DNA from: Erythrocercus mccallii
Taxonomy: Eukaryota > Chordata > Aves > Passeriformes > Dicruridae
Length of the DNA stretch: 64,000 nt
NCBI GenBank assembly: GCA_013397435.1
Contig: VZRG01000188.1
Coordinates: forward strand, 1 to 64,000
Direction: 5' to 3'
This document shows positions 34,905 through 47,795 of this stretch, in pieces (the stretch's first letter is position 1; every line of letters begins with the position of its first letter). Under the pieces are notes generated by a model. The model saw only the letters and a program-made list of their open reading frames with translations, was not told the DNA's origin and made no database searches. Position numbers and translations under genes: made by a program.

Positions 34905-37818
34905 GCTGCACCCATCTTTCTTGGCTTGTATGTTAAGTTGCTTGGGGAAGGGTCTGGGTCTGGGTTTCTGCAGCTGGTGAGTCTGCAGGAACAGGGACCA
35001 TGATTAGTGATGGGGTGTTGACACAAGATAATGATAAAAATGTCAGTCATAATGAATTTCTGATGCTGTGACTCCATCATATCCCCCTGGCTCTGTACCC
35101 TTTGCAGACCATCAGGACTCTTACACTCAGGCCTGGGTGGACATGACATCTGCAATTGTCCAACCGCAGAAGAATAAAGTGAGTCCAGGGGTTTGTTAAT
35201 CATCCTGTGCCCTGAGTGGCCTGGTCTCAGTTCACTAACAGACATCTTGAGCATTCCTTGCACACCTCACCTCCTGCAGGCTCTGCTGGGATGCTTGCAC
35301 TGCCTTGCATTGGAGTAATGAGGGGAAAAAGTAAAGATTTTTGGACAACATTAATCAAGAAGCCAGAAAGAAGCTGCTTTTACTCACTTTCAGTGCCTGC
35401 CACCTCTTTTGTGCTACTGACATGTCTGGTCCATAATCTGCTGTCCCCTGATGATGGCTTTCCTACCCTCCTTGCCTAATTTTCAACAGTTTCTGTGCAG
35501 TTTCTTTGCTCATATGAAGGTGCTATCAGCAAGCAACCAAAAAACCCCTGAGCTGGGTTCAAATCCTCCTGAAGTTTCTCATTTTCACCTAGACCTATAG
35601 AAAATGTCCAGAAGTCAGACAGCTTATTGGGGTCACTTCTTATCATAATTGTGACTGCATTTTCACTCTTCTTGTATTTGGAGTAGGCACTAAGGCAGAT
35701 TTTTGTTCTTCTGCATCCTGGACAGCACACCAAGCAGAGAGAGGTTACTATATTTACTTTTTGACACAATAAATCAATCTGAGGAATTAGATTACATTGA
35801 GATATCAACACCTGCTGTGCCTGCTCTGGCCCATCTCACATTTTATGTGTGTCTATTTAGACAAGAAATATTTGCAAAGCAAACTTGAACGCTTCATGGT
35901 CATCATAAGCACTGCCACAGAATGTGTGTTGACCAAATGCACAATGAAATAAGTAAATTTACAAAATTCAGGGCTAGTTTCTGAGAAGTCTGCCAGAACC
36001 TATTAGTCCATGTTTGGATCAAATCATTTTGAGTAGCAAAGAAATTTGAAAAACTCGAAAGCTGTTAATTGCAGTTTGCAGATATGAAGAAGTTGAATCC
36101 TTTTAATAAATTACTCAAGAAATACTTTGCTTGGCCTTTTACCACAACTGTAACAATAGAAACAGGAAAATTTGCAGGCAAATTTAATCAATTTCTCTAA
36201 GATACAGTCATTGTAGTTCAAGATTATGCAAATTCAAAATAGTTTTTCTTTTCAAAACCAAATTTGTGCTTGGATTTTGACAGCTTCTATTGTCTTTGCT
36301 TCTCAGCATGCCATTGATTTCACCTTATTTCCTTCATATGAATATTTTCTGTTCACTCAGACAACCCAATCAAATGTTGATTTTGGTCTTGGATTTCTTT
36401 GGAGCCTGACAACAGCAAGAAGGTCAAGTCAGGGCATCAGGGCATTAAACAAGAGTGATAATTCTTGTCTGTAATGCTAAGAGTTCTTTTTTATCCAGAG
36501 GATCTGTTTTCACATTGCTTAATGATTTCTCAGTTCCATTATCTATTTCATCTAGTGTTTGTTGTTACAGTGGTGATATTGCTTTTGGGTGATGATGTTT
36601 TAATATAATTTTTTCTTTCAAACTGTTGCTAATTTCCAGACTTATACGTCTCTTTAGTCCAAACCTCAATGAGTCAATATATTCATACTATAAATTTGTC
36701 TGTCTGCTCCCAGAAATATTTCTGTCTGCTCCCAGAAATATTTCTGTCTGCAGAGCTGGCATTGACTGAAGGTGGCTTCGAGCCTCATGCACAAAAAAGC
36801 ATTTCTGTGAGTTCTGACCCCGTGAAATTTCATCCCTCATGGAAATACCTTGTTCATCCTCTTTCTTGGAGGCAGTTACTGTGAGTGGTTCAGCTTCACC
36901 CCCTGGTATTTCCCGATCAACACAAATGGTGACTCAGAGGCTTTGGCTCTGTTGCTGTAATTCTGGACTTTGTGTGCCCTAAGTTATCTTCAGAGAAAAA
37001 AGTACTTTTCATAATGCAGAAATATGCCTTTATTTTGTTATCTCACTCCATTGGAAGTGTTTCTAGGGCAGAATGGAAAGAGAACAGAGAAAAAGAGGGC
37101 TCAGGGAAATGATTTAATTTAGACATGGACCTGAGCATCCTCTGAGCAGGACCTCTAGTCCTGACCCACCTGAGCCAGCTCAGTCCTTACCAGCTGTGTG
37201 GAGCTGCACTGAATGAAAGAGGTAAACCTTCTCCACCTCTGATCTCTCTCACAGATGTACTTTAGACCTTAAAAAACTCACTTCATCAGTGCTGTAAATA
37301 GTGCAGCTATATTTCATCCTAAGGCTTTCCCCTGAAGGCCCTGTGTTTAGACAGGCTCCACTATGAATATTTCAGCCAGATATCATTTATTTATCAATCT
37401 CCATCAAGAAATTTTCACCAAAAGTAATTGTGATGTGAGAAGAAGAGAGTAATTCCAAGCACAGCTCAAAAACTGATGTTCTCTGATTTTTTTTTTGTAG
37501 AATCTGTTTTTCAAAGGTGACAGGTCTAGGGGGAGGTAATAAACTGTTTCAATACAGGAAAACACTGTGAAATTACAAAATATAGTTAAACCTTCAAAAC
37601 AAGTATCCCCTATTAAAACAGGGGAGTTTTTTTCAATTAATTTCAATTTTTCAATTTTTTTTGTGCTATAGTGACAGCAGAGTGCAGAAAGCAATAGTAG
37701 AAAAGGTGGTCACAATTAATTTCAAACATTTGTCTCCATATAAAGAAACCTTGATGGAATTGACACTTTCCCTAATTCTCATATGTTTCTGAAACAAATG
37801 AAGCTGTTTCACATGAAA
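34905..37818. other. Unique non-coding sequence
   Basis: About 2.9 kb without a recognised gene. It holds the 22-bp tandem repeat at 36699-36750 and a T run at about 37488-37496. Confidence 0.5.
36699..36750. repeat. 22-bp tandem repeat, 2.4 perfect copies
   Basis: The unit tctgtctgctcccagaaata plus tt is repeated twice without mismatch and followed by 8 bases of a third copy. Perfect identity suggests recent replication slippage or an unequal exchange. Confidence 0.95.
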
Positions 37819-37950
37819 AATCATAGAATCATAGAATGGTTTGGGTTGGAAGGGACCTTAAAGATAATCCAGGTTCCACCCTGCTGCTATGGGCAGGGGC
37901 AATTTCCACTAGAGTTAAAGGTCAAAGACTTGCCTTAAACACCTTTGGCT
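37819..37950 (-). mobile_element. CR1 LINE 3' end (minus strand)
   Basis: aatcatagaatcatagaatg shows two clean tail octamers. It is followed by gtttgggttggaagggacct, aaagataatccaggttccac and a decayed remainder. Confidence 0.92.
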
Positions 37951-38799
37951 GTGATGATCAGATCTCCTTGAGTTATGAAAGCTCCACACAGAGGTCTCCT
38001 GAAATTTCCACCCTTTGGACAGCACTGGATGCTGTGCTGGTGCAGCCAAAGTTAGCTCTGGTGTGGGATTTGAAATTGAAACAACCAAACTGAGAACACT
38101 CCACATCCCACTCTGTGATACCCCTCTCTTTGACCTGGCTAAATTAGTCTAAAATCATCCTGGCTGCCAGAGCTGTGAGATCCACATTCAAAGTATTCCT
38201 TGCAGGATGACTCTGTAGAAGAATAGGCCAATATTTTTCTCTCTGTTACTGGAGAAATTTTTAAATGTCTGCTGGAGCAATTTCTGAAACCTAATATTCC
38301 ATAAATACTTTTAGTGACAGGGACTCATGGTTTACCATTCAATTTAACAGGTTAAGGTTGTAAATAAGTTCAGGTCAAATAAAAAAGTTAAGAAATATTT
38401 AATTTCAATTTAATGAATAAAAACTTAAGCAAATGTTTATATCTGACAGCAGAGGTTTTTTTTATATTAAGAAAAGAAGAACCAAATGAGCAATTATGAT
38501 TTGCACTTTTCATTATTTCCATTTTTAAACAAATATTGCTTGTGTTCTAAGTCCCACACTGAGGCAGAAAAAAGCATAAAAAATGCACAGTACTGCAGAA
38601 ATCTCATTTTTTTTTATCCCTTCCAGTTAGAAATCTTACTATCCACAGATAGTTTCATAGTATATAAACATTTTTCTCACTTTTGGACTACTTGCCTGTC
38701 TTCAGTGGCTTATTTACTTACAGTCCAGTTAAGTAACTCTCAGTCTGTAAAAAAAAGCTAGAAAATAATGGGTAAAACCTTAATTTTTTTCCACGTGAG

Positions 38800-39050
38800 G
38801 TTGCCAACAGCTTTTTCAAAAAATAACATTTTTTATTGCTAGGTGCCTGGGATGACGCATGAGGTGGCCATTAGTGGTAATTATGACCTGGCATCTGTTT
38901 AGCGAGCTGTTATTTTTCTAATCTTGCACGGAAGCTCCTTCAGTCAAGGTCAAATTCCTTCAATGTTTTCATCTTCAAGGAGCATGGACAATGTGCCTCC
39001 TCTCCCCCCATGACAATTGATATTGTCACTTTTTTGAGCAATGTGTGCGT
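38800..39050. promoter_or_regulatory. Candidate conserved regulatory block
   Basis: A non-repetitive block with a TGACGCA word (38853-38859), a TAATTA core (38878-38883), TCAAGGTCA (38944-38952, the extended half-site bound by ERR/SF1-type nuclear receptors) and an 18-bp inverted repeat with ACAAT/ATTGT arms (39011-39028). The motif matches are observed. Function and conservation are inference. Confidence 0.3.
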
Positions 39051-39380
39051 GTGGTGGAAGGAAACAACCACAAAGAAAAGAACTTTAACATTCAGAGGAG
39101 AACAACATGTCAAAATTCCTTAAAGCATGATAAATGCACCAAAATCACCCAGCTCTTTCCAAACAGTGGTGAGTGATGGTGATTTATGACTGTGGAGATT
39201 TTTCTTAAACTGGTAGTTTTTGCAGAAGAAAGAGAGGTCACTGAGTTTGGGTTTGCATAGTTTTGTTTTGTTCTCTGCAGTTTGCTGTTCCCTTTGAAGG
39301 AGGCTGTGCCAGATTAGAGTCCTGCTCTGGGAGACCACCATTAATAATCATCTTTATTGTCCTAACCTAAAGACAAAGGG

Positions 39381-39397
39381 ACACACACACACACACA
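39381..39397. repeat. (AC)8 microsatellite
   Basis: A pure AC dinucleotide run of about 17 bases. Confidence 0.9.
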
Positions 39398-40920
39398 AAT
39401 CTTAACAAGCTCCGTATTTGTGAACCCTTTGACACTAACACATAAATAAAGCCAGTAATTCACAGATGAGAAAAGCAAATCCCAACAGGAAAAATAATAG
39501 CTGATCCCAAAACTGAGCAACAAAAAACTGCATCAAAGAAGCTGAATGGAAAAAAAAATGCAGCGATTTGCGCCATGTCAAAGAAACTGGGCAATCTTTT
39601 ATGGGTAATAAACAGCAGTGCAAGCCCCCCCCCAAAAGGAAGAAAAAGATCATGGTAATTTTACATGAGTAGGAAAATGGGAAAATTGTCATTGACATTG
39701 TCCAGCAGTTACTATCTCTTTTCCATAGGAAATAGCACAATAAGCTTTGCTTTTCCACTGCTCACCTTAGAGAATTCTTATCTGCACCAAGCAGTGGGAA
39801 AAAACCCAAAGACCATCAAAGCACCATAGATCTGTCCAACCCCTTGTTTTGCCTTTGACAGGTCAGCAACAAAAAAAGTTAAATGACCAGAAAAATGTGA
39901 TTTTCCTGAGAAAACTCACTTTCCAGTAATTTCCAAATTCCTAAGCAAGAGGTAGACTCATATGGAGGCTTCCATATGAGAATTTAGTGAAATTTCCTTT
40001 GCTGCCATCCTACTGACAAATGGAAAGATAACCCTAGCTCAAAGAGAGGTAGAGGGAGAGCATGGCCAAGGAGAGATTTAACAGACGCCTTTAGGGAGGC
40101 TGGGAGGGGTGGGTGGTAGAGATCTATAAACCTCTGGCTAAGACCTGAGTACACGAATCTTGTTAACTTTAAAGTTAAGTGAATGAACAGAGATTGGAGG
40201 TTATCTGGAGAAAGAATCACGGTGTGAATTTGAAGTCACACAAACAAGCAAATAACTACCTAGAAATTATAAATGCTTTCTAGATTCAGAATTAAATCAA
40301 CTAAAGAAACTTAGTGCATTATCTGTTGGCCCAAGCTTTGTTGTTGCCTTTTAGCTCACATACAAACCTAATTAAGATATCACACAGAATGGACCCAAAA
40401 TTTACTTAAGTATTTTGGGAATAAATTAAATTTCCTTGCCTGAGTATGTGTGTCTTGTGGTAAATTTGCTTTGGCTTTAAGCAAGGTTTAGACTGTGACT
40501 GAAGATTTTCTTGTGCTTGGGGCACCTGTAAAAGGCTTTCTCTCATGTGGATTTTCCCATCTATGCCAAGATTTATGCTTGTTTATTTTCCTGCAGTGGA
40601 AGTGCCTGTAAGATCTGTCTTCTGCCTCCATGAAATGTAATTATCTATGACGCTTCAGGCTTTTCTATCATTTTGTTTAATGAGGTCAGAAGTTATTGGC
40701 GGTGCACATACAGAAATACACAGTGGGAGTGAGACCACCTAGGCTTCATTTCCATAGGAAAACAGGGTAATATTTGAACAGTTAACCAGAAAACACACAG
40801 TACTCTGAGAAAAGCCAGGAGGTTGGTTTGAAGAGGTTGGTTTAAAAGGATGTTTTCAAAGAGAAAGAAAGAACTTGAGGGCAGCGTTAAAGGCAAAGTA
40901 CTTCCTACTCTGCACTCAGA

Positions 40921-41029
40921 GAAGGAAGGAAGGAAGGAGGGAAGGAAGGAAGGAAGAAAGGAAGGAAGGAAGGAAGGAAGGAAGGAAGGAAGGAAGGAAG
41001 GAAGGAAGGAAGGAAGGAAGGAAGGAAGA
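40921..41029. repeat. GGAA tetranucleotide microsatellite (about 108 bp)
   Basis: A GGAA array with two small interruptions in its left part (ggaggg and gaaag), then a pure run of about 17 units. It produces long Lys-Glu-Gly-Arg frames on one strand and Leu-Pro-Ser-Phe frames on the other, which are artefacts and not genes. Confidence 0.97.
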
Positions 41030-41297
41030 CCCATTAAAACCTTCAGTTCCAATATACTGGAGAATTTAATGTAAAGAGGCAGCTTTCCCCCATCTTTTCT
41101 CTGCTAGAAGCAGTTCTTATCCAACCAGATTTTCAGAAGCATAAACAAAGCCATGGACATCTCTCCAAACTCATCCAACTTTTGTACATTTTGTTCATGA
41201 AAATTCTGGCCACACAAATATAAGTAAACTTATAAATTAAGATATGAGCTCCCCAGTCTTGTGAGGAGAGGACAGTACCTGACATGCATTAAAAAAA

Positions 41298-41550
41298 ATC
41301 ATAGAATGTTTGAGTTGGAAGCAACCTTAAGGATCCTCTAGTCCCCACCCCCGTGCCAAGGGCAGGGACACCTTCCACTATCCCAGGTTGCTCCAAGCCC
41401 CATCCAACCTGGCCGTGGACACTTCAGGGATGGGGCAGTCACAGCTTCTCTGAGAGTCTGTGCCAGGGCATCATCACCCTCACAGGGAAAAATTTCTCCC
41501 TAATATTCAATCTAAACCTACTCTCATTTTAAAGCCATCCTCCCATAATA
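41298..41550 (-). mobile_element. CR1 LINE 3' end (minus strand)
   Basis: The copy runs from aatcatagaatgtttgagtt through caagggcagggacaccttcc, caggttgctccaagccccat, tctgtgccagggcatcatca and ctccctaatattcaatctaa. Confidence 0.94.
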
Positions 41551-44500
41551 TCCAGACACAATTGTGGCTATGAAAAGAATTTCCTCACGTCAACAAATTC
41601 ATGCCCTTAATCAGCCCTGTGAAAGGATAGGATCAATGAAAGCACTGTCCATGCTCGGAACAGTTTTTGATAGAAAAGAATGAGATAAAGTCAGTATTAT
41701 TTCAAGACTGTGATTTTTAGAGCGGTCTGCAGATGATAGGAACACAGAAGAATCAGTCAGTCTGCATTTAAATAGTAATTACAGATATTAATGTCTACTT
41801 AGCTGCATTAGGAAAATAAATGTAATAGCTTTTTCTGCCAGAGGATGCTTCACATGATGGATCACTTTGCTGATGTGACTAAATACCTTTTTGATATTGA
41901 CTGACAAAGAGAAGGAGACAAAACATAAGAAAACTCTCCAGGCTGCTATAAAACATCCAGGGAGAGACTTCAGGTGTCTAGCAACACAGAGCAGAATTTG
42001 TACCTTCAGAACTGACACAAAGAGCACTTGTGAAACGGCCAAGTCTTGTCAGCAAGAGCTGACAGGCAAAGAAAAGGAGTTGTTTCTTTATCTTGCAGGT
42101 GTCTGCAGGTCCACATGTCCGTCTGGAACAGACAGATGCAGGAATGGGATAAATTTCATTACATTCGTTTCTGTAATATAGTGGATTTCCAGATGTGTTT
42201 CATCTCACTCTGAAATACATAGGTACATTTTTTTTGCTCTAAGATACTCAACCTTATTAATTTCATCTTAATTACTTCCAAGGAAGTCTGGGGTGACTTA
42301 CTGAGAAGTTTACCCTGAAGTCATCTAAAGCTGGATAAGGTGACTTATGCCATTGACTACAAATGCATTTAGTGTTTAAACACAGGTTTATTATCCTTGG
42401 TTATTCACTGGCCGGGGACTCACAGGATAAAATTGATTTGCAGGAGAATCAGAGTGGGAGTTTCTAGGGCACTGCTGTTGAGTTTTTTATTTTGTTTTGT
42501 GGGGTGTATTAATCAGATGACACTGTTTCTGGCCCTGTTGATGTCAAAAGCAGTGTCTTGTTGGTTTCTTTACATCTTTGTGCCTCAGACTCCTCTCTCC
42601 ACCACCTTTCCATTATTTGGACTGCAAACCTGTCAAGCTAAGAATATTTTGTAAATCAGAATCCTCACTCTATGCTTTAATAACAAGCTTATTTTATATC
42701 TCTTCATGGTTTCCTTCTGGTGAGGGGCCCTGCAGGTGATTTTTTTTGTGACTAATTGTGATGCCCTTAGAGCAAATTGTGCCCTGAGTGGTGGAATTAA
42801 GGAAGACCTGATTTTATCATCTGCTCAGAGAACAGGGGTGGGAGCTCCTGTTTTTGCATTCTCAGATGTTTAACATGAAGCTCCAACTTCTGAAGCTTTA
42901 GGAACCTTTATAACATCTCTTTCTTGTGTAGGTTCCATGTGTCTGAAAGGTGATGAGCTCATATCACAGATCCTGGTTTCTATTAAACTTCTGACAACTT
43001 GATAACTTTGACATCTCTCCCTCTGTATCAGATTGGATGGATTCTGTCCAAAAAGGGGAAAGAGTGGCAGAGGCACACACAGAGCATGGAACATGAACTT
43101 TGCTTCCTAAAGAAACCGTGCAAAAACTGTCAGTCCTGTTCATTCAAGAGATTCTTGGCCAATGCCCACCCCAGTTATTTTCTCTTTCATACTTTTTCTG
43201 GTTTAAAACAGCAAATCCTTATGAAATTACACTGAAGAGGTCTGGAAAACTCTGCTACTCTGGGCAAAAGAAGTTGCTATAATTTATAATCCTCTTAGGA
43301 TCATAGTTCCAGTCTTTTAGATGCACAGAAGAAGGTGCCTTGCCTCTCAGGTGGAGAATACATTAACTGTTATCATCCCTTTGGCTTTAGAACAGGCAGA
43401 CTTCAATTAAAACCAGTGCAGGATATAGAAATTAGCATTTTCTTTTTAGCTTGTTTTAGCTTCTATCAGGCAAAGCTCTCAGATGCTGGGGGAATATTTG
43501 CCAGGATGTCTCTTGGGGACCAATTTGTAAATCAACGGGGATGCTGGTGGCATACACCTGTATGCTTTTATTATCCAGCCCCTACAGCACAGGTCTGCTT
43601 GGCAGAATGTAATTTGAGTGCCACAGGTTTGCTATGAATCAACAGGATAAAATGGATTGTTATGCACTAATTCTTCAGGTCCCAATTATCTGACCCTAGT
43701 GCTCTGAAAAAATAGAGAAAACAGAAGACTGAGACAGAGACATGCAAGGAGATATAGGGGGAATAAATGAATATGCACAAAAGCGTGGTTTTATAAGGCC
43801 AGAATATGAAATAAGGTGGCTGTAGTGGTGAGGTTTGGAAGGTGGGAGCTTTGTTACCAGTGAGAGGATGATGATAATGTGTCTTTCATCCCCATAAAAA
43901 TCCAGTCATCTTCTGAAATCCCGATTTTCATCCTATAGAAGATCTAGGGAAAAGGCTAGCTAAAAATTAGATGGAAGTTGAATCTTAAATTCTCTTAGTC
44001 TCTGTGAGTAGTAGGGCAGGTTTGCTTCCCCACCTGCCCTAGTATTCCTAAATTTTTTGTAATACCTGGGAAGACCCATATCCAGTGGGAATAAATATGA
44101 CTGAAGTTTTACTGGGATAGCTGAGCAGTGCAGATGTCACACAAGATTAGTTTTGATATTGTCCTTTTTTATCTGGGTTCCCTATTTTGTCTCACTGAAC
44201 ACCTTTTAAAAATGTTGTTGGATTTCAACCAAGTTGAGTCAGGTATAGAGATTTCTGGGGTAATTAAATTCCTACATGATTCCTAAGAGCCTATTAGAGA
44301 TGCCCAAATGGATGTTTTCCCTGGAAGTCTGGCAGAACTCAGTGACGCATCATGTCCAGCCAGGACAAATGATGGGCACGTATATTAAGACAGAATTCCT
44401 TATTTTCTCTTCTTTCCTCACAGGTTGCTCGTGCTGCTGGTGGAGGTGCTTCACAGAGGCCTCATCCTGCACATGCTGTGGAGCAGTCAGGAAGGTGCAA

Positions 44501-46300
44501 TTACTGTGCGTAATTAAGGATATTTTTTCTTCATAAAAATACCTACATGGAATCCAACTGAACTTCTTTTCGCCATCAGAATCACTGTTCACAGAGTTGT
44601 TTTTATGGATGTGCTTCAGTTTGAGACCCAGCTGTTCTGGGCAATGCTTCAACACACAAAACACAGACAGACTCCAACCTCTTGGCCTCAGTGGCTCTGC
44701 CCATATCATGCAGAGGCACCCTCTTAACATATAACTCCCTTCTAAAATTGTGTTTCTCACCCCCTTTTCAAAGATAGTTGTTGAATGACCATGACTTACT
44801 TAGGAGGATTAAAGAAAATTTTATAGATGAACCTGAAACTCTGTCTTCTGACATATCTGCTTATCACCACTCAGAGACCAGCCATCCACAAAGATAATTG
44901 TGGAGTGACTGAGAAATGTTTTGGCTTTGTAAAGAATAGCTCATCCTTGTTGCTTACTTTATATTTCTTTGATCATATAATATCTGTGGCCAGAGCTTGT
45001 TAAAAATATTCAGAAGTCTGCATTCATAGATGCCAAGCCTATTATTCATATTTTTAAGTCTCTGAATTATCTCTCCATGAAGTGTAGATACAGGGTCTAA
45101 GATTTTTTTGTTCCGATTCAAACACTGGAACCACTGTGGCTCTTGGAGATTTTAATTCCTTTTATGTTCTCGGATGAATAATCCACTCTAAATCAATGTG
45201 TTTGCTCTAAACCAGAAACCAGTGAGAGAAAGCCTCTTTCTATGAGACAACCTCAGCTGTGCAGTGTGGCAGCCAAAAGCCATTAGAAATGCTCCGTGTA
45301 CCCTCTCCCATTAAACAGAAGCCAACAGAATGGGAATTATCTCCTCAGCTAATGGTTATAACCTACTGTTGGCTGAAGATACCAGCGACTCAAGAGTTCT
45401 TGGATGCTTTTTTCTCCAGTCTTTCCAGAGGAAATTTAGTGATACCTCAGTCACCAGGCTGTGAAAGTGGAGGATATGGATGTACAGACAGGACAGCAAT
45501 TAGCAGCCTGAATCCAGAGTTCTGTTGTAACTTGAGGCCCTTTGGAGGATCCACCCAAATTTTAAACTCTATTACATAAACTCAGCTATTTAAGATGGGC
45601 CTGATGGATATGCCACAGGACATGAGAAATGAGGTTTTCTGGAATGGCAGGTGGAAAGAAGAATTAATCCTTTACAGCATCTACAATGACACTACACATG
45701 TGTGTGTAAAGCCACTGAATTCCAACCGTGGGATTTGGGCAGGTCACTCTGGATGTGGATTCAAAGCCAAACTCCCCCAACATCTGGCAGCTGTTTGAGG
45801 CCAACTTTGCTGAAGATTTTTATCAGTCTGTAGTTTGAAGACCTCAACAGGTGAAATATGTCACCCTGCCTTCTGTGGGCAGGGATGCCAGGAAAGTCTT
45901 ACCTGACCCTGGCATAAATTTTAACTCCCCAAGATCTTTAAGATGATCTTTATTATATTCAAAGTTTACAAAGATTTCTGTTTTCTTTACAGACTCATCC
46001 CTAATGGAGATATAATGGCAGTATTATGGACCGGCCTGATCTTATGCAACACAGACCATTCCAGAATATTGACAGATGACAAGAGAGATTAAAGAGCACT
46101 GATAGAAACCCATGTTGTGCTTAGAAAAGCAGACTGTCAGACTAAAGCATTTGCCTACAAAAATGGTGTAGAATGTGAGTGAAATTTCAATGTGTCAGGA
46201 ATTCAGATACCAGGGTGATAAGTACAGTGTGAAAATGGAACCAGAGCACAGCAAAGAGTAGCTTTGCATGAATCACTGAAGTCTCCTACTAGGCTTGCAA

Positions 46301-46357
46301 GCAAAACACACATTAAGCTGCATTGCAAAACACATATTAAACTGCATTGCAAAACTA
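46301..46357. repeat. 24-bp tandem repeat, 2.4 copies
   Basis: The unit gcaaaacacacattaagctg plus catt occurs twice with two differences and begins a third time (gcaaaacta). Confidence 0.9.
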
Positions 46358-46739
46358 TCTTTTGCAGTAAAAAGTACCAGGTGAATTTGGCTGTTAGTTG
46401 CTGTAGATGCACTACAATGTACTAATTTCCCTTATTTTTTGAAAATAAAGAAAACTTAACCTTTGACTCTCCTGGGATTTTTATTTTGCATCTTTCCAGA
46501 TGTGTTACTTATATATTCATTTTTACCCCCCACCAATAACACCCATCAATAGCAATGCAAGACTGTGATCTTCTCAGATGAGAATTATATATTTTTTAAA
46601 TATTTTTTTCTGCTGTTGAAGGATTTTCCTTGTTTCCCTTCCATGAAGGTTGTAGTTATAGCTTAGTCCTTTCATGCTAGTGCTGGCACTTGTAATGTGT
46701 GTCCCCTGAATTTATGTGGGTCTAAATGAACAACTGCAG

Positions 46740-47000
46740 TGAAGCATCTCACAAGCTTCTATATTTTCATTTTAGATTTACTACTGGTAATTACATGCTG
46801 TGCATAATAACAGGATCTAAAATCAATTGTGCGCTTTACATTTTACTGGGTACTTATTAATTTCAATATCTATCTCAATTTAATCGACATTTCCTGCATA
46901 AATAAATGAGATTTTTTTTTTCAGGATGCAGCAATAATCCATTAGTGACATTTATGAATATTTTTTAAATGACTGGTGATGCCATGAAGTGAAAAAATAT
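46740..47000. promoter_or_regulatory. Candidate conserved AT-rich regulatory block
   Basis: Complex AT-rich sequence with GGTAATTACATG (46787-46798), GCATAATAACAGG and TTTAATCGACA words and a polypyrimidine stretch followed by CAG (about 46912-46924). It carries no transposon signature. A regulatory role is inference from composition only. Confidence 0.25.
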
Positions 47001-47229
47001 GGAAATAGGGAATGATTGATGAGGCACTCATTGCCTTTGAGAACTGACCTGTCCCCTAAATTTCTTACTTCTGCTATTTTTGCATTATGAGTCCCAGAAC
47101 AATATGTTCTTGAAAAGCCCAAATGATGTCATTTTATCAGGGTGGGGAGTCCACCTCTTTACTTTCCTTTTGCTGTCTCTGAAGAGTCTTGCTTGATGCT
47201 ACAATGGAATTGCTGAAGGTCCTGATAAG

Positions 47230-47695
47230 TCAGGAGGGGGATGATGTGTTTCACCCCATGGCCAGCTGCTTTCTGTGGCAGTGTAAGGTACATCTGGGGA
47301 TGTCACACACTGGTGACCACTGTCCTGCACGGGACACCCCAACAATCCCACCCTGTGCTTGAGAGCATTGTCCAAATACTTGAGCTCTGCCAGGCTTGGT
47401 GCTGTGACCACTTCCCTGGGAAACTGCTCCAGTGTCCAGCCACTCTCTGGGTGAAGAAAATTTTCCTAATATCCAAACTAAACCTCCTCTGGCACAGCTT
47501 CAGGGCTTTCCCTTGAGTTGTGTCACTGTCACCTCAGAGAAGAGATCAGTACCTGTCCCTCCTTGTCTCCTTATCAGGATGTTGATGACCACAATGAGGT
47601 CTCCCCTCAGTCTCCTCCAGGCTTGACAGACCAAGTGATTTGCGCTGCTCCTTGTACAATTTCTCCTCCACACCCAATTCTGACTCTGCTGAAAG
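47230..47695 (-). mobile_element. CR1 LINE fragment, distinct subfamily (minus strand)
   Basis: In reverse it matches a CR1 type reading cgggacaccccaacaatccc, gagagcattgtccaaatact, ctctgggtgaagaaaatttt, acctcctctggcacagcttc and aatgaggtctcccctcagtc. It extends into the ORF2 end and is broken by stops and small deletions. Confidence 0.88.
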
Positions 47696-47795
47696 TTTAA
47701 CTCAGTGCCAGTGCCAGCTGCAAGCAGTAGATGGGGGTGACATTCCTCATTTCACTGCTGGGGCATGTGCCTGTTTGCTGTCTCGGGGGGATGGA

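Larger units (their letters stand above)
37951..41297. other. Unique non-coding sequence with candidate regulatory block and GGAA microsatellite
   Basis: About 3.3 kb without a gene. It contains a complex block at 38800-39050 (see findings), an AC run at 39381-39397, a C9 run at 39624-39632 and the GGAA array at 40921-41029. Confidence 0.45.
41551..47229. other. Long unique non-coding stretch
   Basis: About 5.7 kb with no recognised transposon or gene. It includes a possible short exon at 44424-44494 (weak), the 24-bp tandem repeat at 46301-46357 and an AT-rich, TAAT-rich block at 46740-47000. Frames of about 100 codons (43335-43637, 45259-45579) have no recognisable domain. Confidence 0.45.

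Noticed and set aside
35558..35570. GGTTCAAATCC, a perfect match to the tRNA-type B box
   Set aside because: No A box or clover-leaf can be found at the required distance upstream, so it is a chance match rather than a tRNA or SINE.
40693..41074. Long Leu-Pro-Ser-Phe and Lys-Glu-Gly-Arg frames
   Set aside because: They are translations of the GGAA microsatellite. The same happens at 62296-62517.
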